A stretch of DNA of 64,000 nucleotides from Thauera sp. K11 (GTDB lineage: Bacteria; Pseudomonadota; Gammaproteobacteria; Burkholderiales; Rhodocyclaceae), in contig NZ_CP023439.1 in NCBI RefSeq assembly GCF_002354895.1, positions 5,084,001-5,148,000 of the forward strand, written 5' to 3'. The number at the start of each line of letters is the position of its first letter. The first letter of the stretch is position 1. The notes under the pieces are model-generated. The model was given only the letters and a program-made list of their open reading frames with translations, ran no database searches and was not told where the DNA came from. A program made the position numbers and the translations under genes. Below are positions 7,696 to 15,530 of the stretch, piece by piece.

Positions 7696-8718
7696 TCAGT
7701 TCGTCGGGGCGGCGAAGGTGAAGGCGTCGGCGAAGAACTGCCCCTCGGGCAGGCCGCGCGTGCGGGTGAAGCTGTCGCGTGCGGCGTCCACCATCGCAGG
7801 CGAGCCGCAGGCATAGACCTCGTGGCCCGACAGGTCGGGGAGATCGTCCAGCACCGCCTGATGCACCAGGCCGCGGCGCCCGGTCCATGCGTCCTCCGGA
7901 AGGATTTCGGACAAGACCGGCACATAGGTGAAGCCCGGGAGAGAGTCCTGCCAGGCGCGGGCGAGTTCGTCCAGATACAGGCCCGCACGGTCGCGCGACC
8001 CCCAGTACAGGGTCATTGGGCGCGACATGCCGGTGTGCCGGGCGTGCTCGACGATGGCCTTGATCGGCGCAAAACCGGTGCCGCCGGCCAGCAGCAGCAC
8101 CGGGCGCGCCGACTCTTCGCGCAGCCAGAAGCCGCCGAGCGGCCCTTCGAAGCGCAGGATGTCCTTCTCCTTCATCGCGTCGAACACCTGCGCGGTGAAG
8201 CGGCCGCCGTCGATGCGGCGCACGTGCAGTTCGATGTGGCCGGCGTCGTGCGGCGCGTTGGCGATCGAGAAGCTGCGGCGCCGGCCGTCGGCGAGCAGGA
8301 CGTCGATGTACTGGCCGGCGCGGAACTGGAAGGACTCGCTCGCCGGCAGCTTCAGGTCGATCAGCATCACGTCGGGGGCAAGCCGCTGCAGCCTTTGCAC
8401 GCGGCAGGGCAGCTTCTTCACCGGAACGTCGCCGGCGCGGCTGACGGTGCGCGCCTGCAGCGCCAGGTCCGAACGCGGACGGGCGCAGCAGAACAGCGCA
8501 TAGCCGGCCTCGCGCTCTTCCTGCGACAGGGTGCCCTCGGTCATGTTGCCGTAGTCGATCTCGCCCGCCAGGACCTTGCCCTTGCAGGCGCCGCAGGCAC
8601 CGTCGCGGCAACTGTGGGGCAGCAGCAGGCCGGCGGCGAGCGCGGCCTCGAGAATGGTTTCGTCCGCGTCGGCGCGGAAGTGGTGGTTGCCAGGCTGGAG
8701 TGAAATCTCGTACGACAT
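7696..8718 (-). CDS. 2Fe-2S ferredoxin / FAD / NAD(P)H oxidoreductase (CDP-6-deoxy-glucoseen reductase type)
   Basis: A 340-residue single-chain electron-transfer reductase. The N-terminal ~90 residues are a plant-type 2Fe-2S ferredoxin with ligands in CRDGACGAC (C-x4-C-x2-C) and a fourth Cys in LFCCARP. The FAD-binding barrel follows, with the RSFSIANAP motif, then a nucleotide domain with GGTGFAPIKAI and YACGSPAMV. The fold matches AscD-like and oxygenase-reductase proteins that pass electrons from NAD(P)H to an iron-sulphur or oxygenase partner. No dehydratase or oxygenase is encoded nearby, so the partner is unknown. The ATG at 8718 begins the ferredoxin domain; upstream in-frame ATGs run into the divergent SDR gene. 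It appears to head an operon with the YuxH-like gene. Confidence 0.88.
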   Translation of the reverse strand: MSYEISLQPGNHHFRADADETILEAALAAGLLLPHSCRDGACGACKGKVLAGEIDYGNMTEGTLSQEEREAGYALFCCARPRSDLALQARTVSRAGDVPVKKLPCRVQRLQRLAPDVMLIDLKLPASESFQFRAGQYIDVLLADGRRRSFSIANAPHDAGHIELHVRRIDGGRFTAQVFDAMKEKDILRFEGPLGGFWLREESARPVLLLAGGTGFAPIKAIVEHARHTGMSRPMTLYWGSRDRAGLYLDELARAWQDSLPGFTYVPVLSEILPEDAWTGRRGLVHQAVLDDLPDLSGHEVYACGSPAMVDAARDSFTRTRGLPEGQFFADAFTFAAPTN

Positions 8719-8739
8719 GGGGCGTGAGACAATTCGCAA

Positions 8740-9624
8740 ATGAGACGGATCCTGATCATCGGCAGCGGCGACGTGGCCGCCCGGGCACTGCCCTGGCTGA
8801 CGCGGCGCTTCAAGGTGTTCGCCCTGGTGCGCCGCACGGAGGACGCGGCAGCGCTGCGGGCAGCGGGTGCGGTGCCCGTCGTCGCGGACCTCGACGACAG
8901 ACGCAGCCTGTGGAAGCTGGCCGGCATCGCCGACGCCGTCCTGCACCTTGCACCGCCGCCGGCGCAGGGGGAGGGCGATCCGCGCACCAAGGCCGTGCTG
9001 GCCGCGCTCGGAACCCGCGGCAGTCTACCACAGACCCTCGTATACATAAGTACGACAGGGGTTTACGGCGATTGCGGCGGTGCGCTGGTGGACGAGACGC
9101 GGCCATGCCGTCCGCAAAGCGCCCGGGCCCGCAGGCGGGTGGCGGCCGAGCGTCTCGTGCGCGGCTTCGGGCGCCGCAGCGGGGCGCGGACCGGGGTGCT
9201 GCGCGTGCCCGGCATCTACGCCGCCGACCGTCTGCCGCTCGAGCGCCTGCGCCGCGGCGACCCGGTGCTGGCGCCCGGCGACGACGTGCATACCAGCCAC
9301 ATCCATGCCGACGATCTGGCACGCCTGGCCTGCGCCGCACTGTTCCGCGCCCGCGGCGGCCGGGCGTGGAACGCGGCCGATGACACGCGGCTGAAGATGG
9401 GCGACTATTTCGACCTCGTGGCCGACGCCTTCGGCCTGCCCCGTCCGCCGCGCCTGGCCCGCGCAGAGATCGCCGGCCGTCTGCCGCCGACGGTGCTGTC
9501 GTTCATGGCCGAGTCCCGCAGGGTCGACAACCGGCGCATGAAGCGGGAATTGCGTACGCCGCTGCGGCATCCCACGGTGGCCGACGGCATCCGCGACGCG
9601 CTGGCGCGCCGCGGCGTGGGCTGA
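8740..9624 (+). CDS. SDR-family NAD(P)-dependent epimerase/oxidoreductase (YeeZ-like)
   Basis: A 294-residue Rossmann-fold protein of the extended SDR family. It opens with a dinucleotide motif (IIGSGDVAARAL), has the YISTTGVYGD segment carrying the Ser/Thr-Tyr active-site pattern, and the HTSHIHADDLARL segment typical of epimerase-like members near 185-200. Its substrate is unknown; YeeZ-like members are poorly characterised. It is transcribed away from the ferredoxin reductase with only 21 bp between the two start codons. A GACAAT -10-like hexamer at 8728-8733 ends six bases before the ATG, and no ribosome site precedes the ATG, so the mRNA could be leaderless. hemJ follows after 49 bp. Confidence 0.82.
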   Translation: MRRILIIGSGDVAARALPWLTRRFKVFALVRRTEDAAALRAAGAVPVVADLDDRRSLWKLAGIADAVLHLAPPPAQGEGDPRTKAVLAALGTRGSLPQTLVYISTTGVYGDCGGALVDETRPCRPQSARARRRVAAERLVRGFGRRSGARTGVLRVPGIYAADRLPLERLRRGDPVLAPGDDVHTSHIHADDLARLACAALFRARGGRAWNAADDTRLKMGDYFDLVADAFGLPRPPRLARAEIAGRLPPTVLSFMAESRRVDNRRMKRELRTPLRHPTVADGIRDALARRGVG

Positions 9625-9673
9625 GGCGCCGCGCGCCGTCCCAGGCTTTCATCCATACAGGAGCTGCAACTTC

Positions 9674-10084
9674 ATGCTGGTTCTCAAATCGCTGCACATC
9701 ATCTTCGTCGTGAGCTGGTTCGCCGGCCTCTTCTACCTGCCGCGCCTGTTCGTCAATCATGCGATGGTGAGCGACGCGGCGACCATCGAGCGGCTGGCGA
9801 TGATGGAGCGCAAGCTCTACCGCTTCGTCACGCCGATTGGCATCCTGGCGGTCGTGCTCGGCCTGTGGCTGTGGTTCGGCTACGGCTTTGCCGGCGGCTG
9901 GCTGCATGCGAAGACGGCGCTGGTCGTGCTGCTGATCGCCTACCACCTCTACTGCGGCAAGCTCATGCGCGACTTCGCCGCCGGCCGCAACACCAGGAGC
10001 CACGTCTGGTTCCGGGTGTTCAACGAGATCCCGGTGGTCGTCCTGTTCGCCGTCGTGTTCCTGGCCGTGCTGAAGCCCTTCTGA
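9674..10084 (+). CDS. hemJ: Protoporphyrinogen IX oxidase HemJ
   Basis: A 136-residue inner-membrane protein with four hydrophobic helices, of the HemJ/UPF0093 family, which oxidises protoporphyrinogen IX to protoporphyrin IX in haem synthesis. Seen in the sequence are the conserved N-terminal helix with its His and the FAGLFYLPRLFVNH segment, the WLHAKTALV loop-helix, and the RVFNEIPVVVLF helix near the C-terminus. Length and motifs match the family. It lies downstream of the SDR gene on the same strand and ends one base before the convergent CHASE2-GGDEF-EAL stop codon. Another haem gene, hemL, lies 28 kb away and is not linked to it. Confidence 0.88.
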   Translation: MLVLKSLHIIFVVSWFAGLFYLPRLFVNHAMVSDAATIERLAMMERKLYRFVTPIGILAVVLGLWLWFGYGFAGGWLHAKTALVVLLIAYHLYCGKLMRDFAAGRNTRSHVWFRVFNEIPVVVLFAVVFLAVLKPF

Positions 10085-10085
10085 G

Positions 10086-12920
10086 TCAGCCGCCGCGCGC
10101 CAGTTGCGACGGCGGCGCGAGCAGCCAGCGGCGGACCTCGCTCGCGGGCATCGGTTCGGCGAAGAAGTAGCCCTGCGCGACGTCGCAGTGGTGCCCGGCG
10201 AGAAACTCGAGCTGCGCCGCGGTCTCGACGCCTTCGGCAACCACCGTCATCTCCAGCCCGTGCGCCAGGGCGATGGTTCCGCGCACGATCGCGGCATCGT
10301 CGCCGCCGGTGGCGATCTCGCCGACGAAGCTCTTGTCGATCTTCAGTTCGGTGATCGGAAAGCGCTTCAGGTACGACAGCGACGAATAGCCGGTGCCGAA
10401 ATCGTCCACCGCCACCCCGACGCCGATGCGGTTCACGCTGTCGAGCAGGGTGGCGACGAAGTCGACGTTGTGCATCGTGGTGGATTCCGTCAGCTCGATC
10501 TTCAGCAGGCCGGGGTCGATCCGGCTGCAGGCCAGCGCGCTCCGTATGGCCTCGACCACGCCCATGTCGGAGCACTGGCGTGCCGACACGTTGACGGCCA
10601 GCGGCACCGGCTGCAGGCCTTCGGCCGACCAGCGCGCGACCTGCTCCGCCGCCTCGTGCAGCGCCCATTCGCCGATGGAGCGGATGACGCCGCATTCCTC
10701 CGCCGCCGGGATGAAGGTCGCGGGGGTGACGAGGCCGGCGCCCGGTTTGCGCCAGCGGATCAGGGATTCCAGGCCGACCAGGCGGTTGCCGTGGATGTCC
10801 ACCTGGGGCTGGAAGAACAGCTCGAACTCGCGATTGGCCAGCGCATGGCGCAGGGCGCCCTCCATCTTCAGGCGGTCGCGCGACCAGGTGTTCATGTCGG
10901 CGGCGTAGAAGGTGAAGTTTCCGCCGCCTTCCATCTTGCCGCGGTACATCGCCTTGTCGGCCATCGACAGCAGGGTCTCGGCGTCGTCGCTGTCCTGCGG
11001 GCCGAGGCCGACGCCGATGCTGCACGAGGCCACGAGGCTGGTGCCGTCGTCGGTTTCGATCTCGCGGTCCAGCACTTCGACGATCTTGCCGGCGATGCTG
11101 GCCACCGCATTGCGCTCGGTGACGTTGTCCAGCAGCACGATGAACTCGTCGCCGCCCCAGCGCGATACGGTGTCGCCGGCGCGCACCGACGCCTCCAGGC
11201 GTTGCGCCACGACCTTCAGCACGTGGTCGCCCCAGTTGTGGCCGAGGCTGTCGTTGATGCGCTTGAAGCGGTCGAGGTCGACGAACAGCAGCGCCACCAG
11301 GCTGTCCTTGCGCTTCGCCTGCGTCAGCGCCTGGCGCAGGCGGTCGAGCAGCAGGGTGCGGTTGGGCAGGCCGGTGAGCGGATCATGGGTGGCTTCGTAC
11401 AGCAGGCGGGCGGTGAAGGCGACCGTTTCGGTGACGTCGTTGAAAGCCAGGACCGCGCCTGCGCCGCCGTCGCCGATCGGCGTGAGGGTGACGCGCAGCG
11501 AACACGGCGCGCCATCGGGACGGCGCCACTCCAGCGGTTCGGACAGGCGCAGCGTCCCGTGTCCGCGCAGGCAGTCGGCGAGCAGCCGGTCGATCTCGGT
11601 GGCGGCGGAGCAGAATCCGGCGAGGAAGCCGGCGGCGGCCTGCCCCTGGACCCGGTCCAGGCCGATGCCGGCCAGCTTCTCGGCGACTTCGTTCATCAGC
11701 ACGATGCGTCCGGCGCCGTCCACGGTGATCACGGCATCGGCAATCGAGCGCAGGGTAGCCTCGGCGCCGAGGCGGGCGCGCAGCAGCGACCCCCGCGTCT
11801 GCTTCAGGTACAGCGCGAACCACAGCAGATGGCCGAGGACGAAGCTCGCCGTCGCGGCGGCAGGCGGCACCCAGACGCGCGTGGAATACAGGATGACGCC
11901 GCTCGCCACCAGCGGGGCGAGCGCGAAGGCGCTGCCCGCGATGGCGCCGCGCAGTCCGAGCAGAGGATGGACGGCGAGCGGCAGCGCGAGCATCAGCAGC
12001 GTGAAGACCGCTGCCGTGGCAGGTGCTGCGCTGCGATAGACATGGCCGCTGCGCGCGGCGTCGAAGGCGCGTGCGTGGAACTCCACTGCGGGCATCGGCG
12101 AAGCATTGCGCGAACCCGGAGTGGCGAGCCCGGCCTCGAGCCCGGCCGCCGTGGTGCCGACGAAGACCGCCTTGCCGCGCAGGCTGGCGGCAAGCTGCGC
12201 GTCCCGCAGGAGCGCCAGCGCGGAATAGGTCGGCGGGCGCAGGCTGCGCCCGGGGAAGGGGAGCAGCATCTCGCCGGCGCGCACCCACGACGCGGCGTTG
12301 GCCGCCGCCGGAGCGGCCGCCTCCGCCGGTGGCCTTCCGTCCGGCTCTGCCCGGTGCAGCACCGCGAGCGACAGGGCGGGCCATGCGGGGATGCCGGTCC
12401 CCGCGCGTTCGAAGGTGCGCCGTGCAAGCGAATCGGCGTCGAGTTCGACGTCCACATGGCCGATGCCCGCGGCCTTTTCGGCCAGCGTGCCGGTGGGCAG
12501 CAAATCGCGCACGCCGCGCCCGCCGGGCAGGGTGCCGGGAGCGGTCGCCAGCACCACGTTGCCGGCGCGCTGCATCGCCGCGGCCAGCGCCGCGTCGCCG
12601 TCGGCGCTTTCCGGGAACAGCACCGCCATGCCGACCGCAGCCGCCCCGGCGTCGGTCAACCGGTCCAGCACGGCGGCGTGCAGGCCGCGGTGCCACGGCC
12701 AGCGCCCGAACGCCGCCAGGCTGGCTTCGTCGATGGCGACGATGGCCGATCGGGGCTCCGGCCCGCCCGGCCGCGCCAGCGGTTCCAGCGCGTCGTAGAT
12801 GACGAGATCCAGCCGCTGCAGCGGTGCCGGCTGCGTCAGCGCGGCGACTGCGGCGAGCGTGGCGGCGGCCAGCCAGCCGCCGCGTTGCGCCATCGCGTGC
12901 GCCAGCCGCCCGTTCGTCAT
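10086..12920 (-). CDS. CHASE2-PAS-GGDEF-EAL membrane sensor protein
   Basis: A 944-residue inner-membrane cyclic di-GMP protein. An N-terminal helix is followed by a periplasmic CHASE2 domain (about 30-300; typical segments IVAIDEASLAAFGRWPWHR and GKAVFVGTTAAG), three closely spaced membrane helices (about 305-385), a PAS domain (about 400-500), GGDEF (RWGGDEF near 588 with an RAGD inhibitory site five residues before) and EAL from about 700. The EAL signature reads GLESLIRW, keeping the catalytic Glu; IELTES, DDFGTGYSSL, KIDKSFV and AEGVE are also present. Its ATG overlaps the stop codon of the LysM-FecR gene (ATGA), so the two are translationally coupled. An upstream in-frame extension to 13349 reads through the FecR gene and is rejected. 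Confidence 0.92.
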   Translation of the reverse strand: MTNGRLAHAMAQRGGWLAAATLAAVAALTQPAPLQRLDLVIYDALEPLARPGGPEPRSAIVAIDEASLAAFGRWPWHRGLHAAVLDRLTDAGAAAVGMAVLFPESADGDAALAAAMQRAGNVVLATAPGTLPGGRGVRDLLPTGTLAEKAAGIGHVDVELDADSLARRTFERAGTGIPAWPALSLAVLHRAEPDGRPPAEAAAPAAANAASWVRAGEMLLPFPGRSLRPPTYSALALLRDAQLAASLRGKAVFVGTTAAGLEAGLATPGSRNASPMPAVEFHARAFDAARSGHVYRSAAPATAAVFTLLMLALPLAVHPLLGLRGAIAGSAFALAPLVASGVILYSTRVWVPPAAATASFVLGHLLWFALYLKQTRGSLLRARLGAEATLRSIADAVITVDGAGRIVLMNEVAEKLAGIGLDRVQGQAAAGFLAGFCSAATEIDRLLADCLRGHGTLRLSEPLEWRRPDGAPCSLRVTLTPIGDGGAGAVLAFNDVTETVAFTARLLYEATHDPLTGLPNRTLLLDRLRQALTQAKRKDSLVALLFVDLDRFKRINDSLGHNWGDHVLKVVAQRLEASVRAGDTVSRWGGDEFIVLLDNVTERNAVASIAGKIVEVLDREIETDDGTSLVASCSIGVGLGPQDSDDAETLLSMADKAMYRGKMEGGGNFTFYAADMNTWSRDRLKMEGALRHALANREFELFFQPQVDIHGNRLVGLESLIRWRKPGAGLVTPATFIPAAEECGVIRSIGEWALHEAAEQVARWSAEGLQPVPLAVNVSARQCSDMGVVEAIRSALACSRIDPGLLKIELTESTTMHNVDFVATLLDSVNRIGVGVAVDDFGTGYSSLSYLKRFPITELKIDKSFVGEIATGGDDAAIVRGTIALAHGLEMTVVAEGVETAAQLEFLAGHHCDVAQGYFFAEPMPASEVRRWLLAPPSQLARGG

Positions 12921-14581
12921 AGCGCGATGAGCAGCACGGGGACGAGGATCAGCAGGGCGCGCCAGTGGCTGTGGGGGATCTCGACCTGCTGCGCCTTGCC
13001 CCACGGGCCGGGTGGCGTGTCCGGTGCCAGCGTGCGCACCCGCAGGTGGAGGAGCCCCGGCTCCGGCCGCGGCATCGACAGCCTGGCTTCGTCCGTCACG
13101 CGGTCGATCTCCGGCGCGGCGAAGGCGGGGTCGCGGCTGATCTGCACCTGGAAGCGTTCGCCCGGGTTGCCGGCACGCCAGCGCAGTTCCATCGTGTCGC
13201 CATCGATTTCCGGCGGCTGCGGCTGCGGGCCGGGCGGGGGCAGCGTGAAGCGCTGCGGGTCGGAGTAGGGGCCGAGGCCCTCGGCATCGGTCTCGACTGC
13301 GACGCGCCAGAAATAGACGCTGGGCGCCAGTGGCTGCCCGGCGATCCATTCCGGGCTTTCGAGCCCCTGGGCAACGACCAGCGGCGCGTGGAAATCGCGC
13401 TCCGCCGCGAGCTGGAAGTGGTAGCGGGCGGCGTCGCCGCTCCGTGCCCAGCGGAACGCCGGGTGTTCGTCGACCACCCAGCCGTCGCTCGGCGGTTCGT
13501 GGAGGAAGGGCGGCTCGGGCCGGGCGTCGATGACGATCTCGCGCTCGGCGTCCAGGCCCTCCAGGCCGCCTTCGCCTATGGCCCGCACCCGCAGGCGGTG
13601 GACGCCGTCGGGCAGGTCGCCGGTGCTGAGGACGTGGGCGGTGGGGCCGCTGCGATCGGATTCGGCCGCCGCCGCGCCCGTTGCCGGGAAGATCTGGCTG
13701 CGATAGGCGTGCGCACCCGCCACGGCGGGGATCTCGAGCCGCGCGGGGAGCCGTTCGATGCGTGCCGGCAGGGCGTCGAGCACCGGCGCGGGCAGCAGCG
13801 GCTGCGCGGCGCCCGGCGCGGCGCCGGCGCGGACGTGCGTCCCCGTGCCGGCGCGCAGCAGCGTGGAGCCCTTGCGGTTCTGCAGCGCGACCGTCCCCTG
13901 CAGCGTCTCGTTGCGCATGCCGTCCGCCGCGCTCGCGACGCGGAACCGGGTGCCGCGCACCGCGGCGGTCGCCGCCGGGGCCTGGATGACGAAACGGCCG
14001 CCGCTGCCCCGGCTGCCCGCCACCTCGTTCTCCATTTCACCCTGCTGCAGCTCGAACCGGGTCTGCTGCCCCGACGACAAGGTGAGCCGCCGCAGTTCGA
14101 CGAGGCGCACCACCGTGCCGGGGCCGATCAGCGTGCGGCTGCCGTCGGGGAACTGCAGCGAGACGCTGCCTTCGTCGCCGGTGCGCAGCGTGGCACCGGG
14201 CGCCACCGGCATGCCCGCGGCCGCGGCCTGCGCCGGCTCCCCGCCTCGTTCGAGGAAGACGTCGCCGCGCAGGTCGGCGATCTCCGCCTGCCGCGCGGCC
14301 GCGCGCATCCAGCCCACCGGGATGCGCAGGGTGGTGCCGGGCTGCATGGCGGTGGCATCGACGATGCGGTTGTATTGCTGGATCCGCGGCCAGTAGACGA
14401 TGCCTTTCAGGAAGCGCTGCGTCAGGTTCCAGGGGTTGTCGCCGGGCCGCACCACGTAGCGGTAGTCTTCCGCCGTTGCGTTCGGGCTCAGGGCCGAGGC
14501 CCACATCGCGACCGTGCCCAGCAGAAATGCCGGAAGGCGCCGATCGTATCTCCTACCGTGACTGGCCGCACCGTGCTGCAT
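12917..14581 (-). CDS. Periplasmic LysM and FecR domain protein
   Basis: A 554-residue exported protein. A signal peptide covers about the first 37 residues. A LysM peptidoglycan-binding repeat follows (YVVRPGDNPWNLTQRF), then a FecR domain at about 110-240, two Fn3-like segments rich in Trp and Phe, and a hydrophobic stretch at the very C-terminus (RALLILVPVLLIAL) that could anchor it. The start at 14581 follows a strong ribosome site (GAGGAG, 7 bp away); an earlier ATG at 14671 lacks one. LysM-FecR proteins in proteobacteria are often encoded beside CHASE2 cyclases. Here the 4-bp overlap with the CHASE2-GGDEF-EAL gene suggests it is the periplasmic partner that reports cell-wall or envelope state to that sensor. 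That role is inference. Confidence 0.85.
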   Translation of the reverse strand: MQHGAASHGRRYDRRLPAFLLGTVAMWASALSPNATAEDYRYVVRPGDNPWNLTQRFLKGIVYWPRIQQYNRIVDATAMQPGTTLRIPVGWMRAAARQAEIADLRGDVFLERGGEPAQAAAAGMPVAPGATLRTGDEGSVSLQFPDGSRTLIGPGTVVRLVELRRLTLSSGQQTRFELQQGEMENEVAGSRGSGGRFVIQAPAATAAVRGTRFRVASAADGMRNETLQGTVALQNRKGSTLLRAGTGTHVRAGAAPGAAQPLLPAPVLDALPARIERLPARLEIPAVAGAHAYRSQIFPATGAAAAESDRSGPTAHVLSTGDLPDGVHRLRVRAIGEGGLEGLDAEREIVIDARPEPPFLHEPPSDGWVVDEHPAFRWARSGDAARYHFQLAAERDFHAPLVVAQGLESPEWIAGQPLAPSVYFWRVAVETDAEGLGPYSDPQRFTLPPPGPQPQPPEIDGDTMELRWRAGNPGERFQVQISRDPAFAAPEIDRVTDEARLSMPRPEPGLLHLRVRTLAPDTPPGPWGKAQQVEIPHSHWRALLILVPVLLIAL

Positions 14582-14746
14582 CGCGTCGCTCCTCGTCTCC
14601 GTTGCCGGACGTGCCGGTTCCGTGCCTCGAGATCCGTCTGCCGGATGGTATGACATCCGGCCGGTGAGCATTATTGTCCCGACAGGGGCGTGCTGGCTAC
14701 CCGCAGTGAATAGGGCCCGCGTGCGGCCCGCCGATGGATGGCCCTG

Positions 14747-15373
14747 CTACCTTCCGTCCCCGTGCCCGGTACCGGCCAGCGCCCGGACCAGTTCGTCGGG
14801 GGTGTTGAGGTTGAGGAAGGCGGCCGGCTGGTCGTCGAAGCCGACCTCGACCACCCGCAGCCCCTCGCTCCAGCGCTCGACCCGGCGGCCGCCGGCGGCC
14901 AGGTATGCGTCGAGATGCGCGACGTGTTCGCGCCGGCACAGGCAGAACACCGGGTGCAGCCGGCCGGCGGTCTTCGCCACCGCGACGTCGGCGCCGGCGC
15001 CGGCGCCCTGCCAGGCCGACAACAGGCGCAGGACGAGGTCGCCGGGGAGAAAGGGCGCATCGCAGGGCACGGTGACGACCAGCGGATGGGCGGCGCGGCT
15101 CAGCGCGGCGTGCAGGCCGGCGAGCGGTCCGATGTAGCCGGGAATGTCGTCGGCAAAGACCGGGTAGCCGAATGCCTGCCAGGCGGACAGGTTCCGGTTG
15201 GCGTTGACGAGCAGTTCGTCGACCTGGGGTGCGAGCCGCGCAAGCACGTGCGCCGCCAGCGGGCGGCCGTCGAACGTCATCAGCCCCTTGTCCACCCCGC
15301 CCATGCGCTGCCCCTGCCCGCCGGCGAGCAGCACGCCGGTGATGCGGGGGCGGGGTTTCGTCTGGTCGGTCAC
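14747..15373 (-). CDS. mobA: Molybdenum cofactor guanylyltransferase MobA
   Basis: Transfers GMP from GTP to molybdopterin-Mo to form the guanine dinucleotide cofactor used by DMSO-reductase-family enzymes such as nitrate reductase. The 208-residue protein shows the nucleotide-binding loop LLAGGQGQRMGG at the N-terminus, the Lys in GVDKGL, the VNANR motif, the VPCDAPFLP Mg-binding Asp and the LNLNTPDEL C-terminal motif. A GTG start at 15373, with a GGAG 10 bp upstream, gives the usual family length; an ATG-initiated extension would add an Arg-rich tail not typical of MobA. It is divergent from the rlmL-type gene and separated by 165 bp from the LysM-FecR gene. No other cofactor gene is adjacent. 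Confidence 0.9.
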   Translation of the reverse strand: MTDQTKPRPRITGVLLAGGQGQRMGGVDKGLMTFDGRPLAAHVLARLAPQVDELLVNANRNLSAWQAFGYPVFADDIPGYIGPLAGLHAALSRAAHPLVVTVPCDAPFLPGDLVLRLLSAWQGAGAGADVAVAKTAGRLHPVFCLCRREHVAHLDAYLAAGGRRVERWSEGLRVVEVGFDDQPAAFLNLNTPDELVRALAGTGHGDGR

Positions 15374-15499
15374 GGCGGATCGGCTCCGAAGCGATGTGCG
15401 GGCGCGGCGGGCAGGCCGCGTGCGACGCATGATGCCAGAAGTGCGCGCCGGCGGACGCGGCGTGGCGGGCGCCGGAGCGGGGCCGCGGGCGGCGCAGGC

Positions 15500-15505
15500 T
15501 ACAAT
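15500..15505 (+). promoter_or_regulatory. Possible -10 element for the rRNA methyltransferase gene
   Basis: TACAAT lies 25 bp before the ATG at 15531, in the mobA/rlmL divergent gap. No convincing -35 is visible. A ribosome site (GGAG) follows at the expected place. Confidence 0.4.
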
Positions 15506-15530
15506 GCGCCCACCAAGACCGGAGCCCGAC

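Noticed and set aside
9080..9394. Second frame inside the SDR gene
   Set aside because: It lies wholly within the SDR coding sequence in another frame and shows no motif.
10104..13268. Plus-strand open frame of over 1000 codons opposite the CHASE2 and FecR genes
   Set aside because: Its translation is Arg/Ala/Gly/Asp-rich without domains and spans two genes on the other strand.
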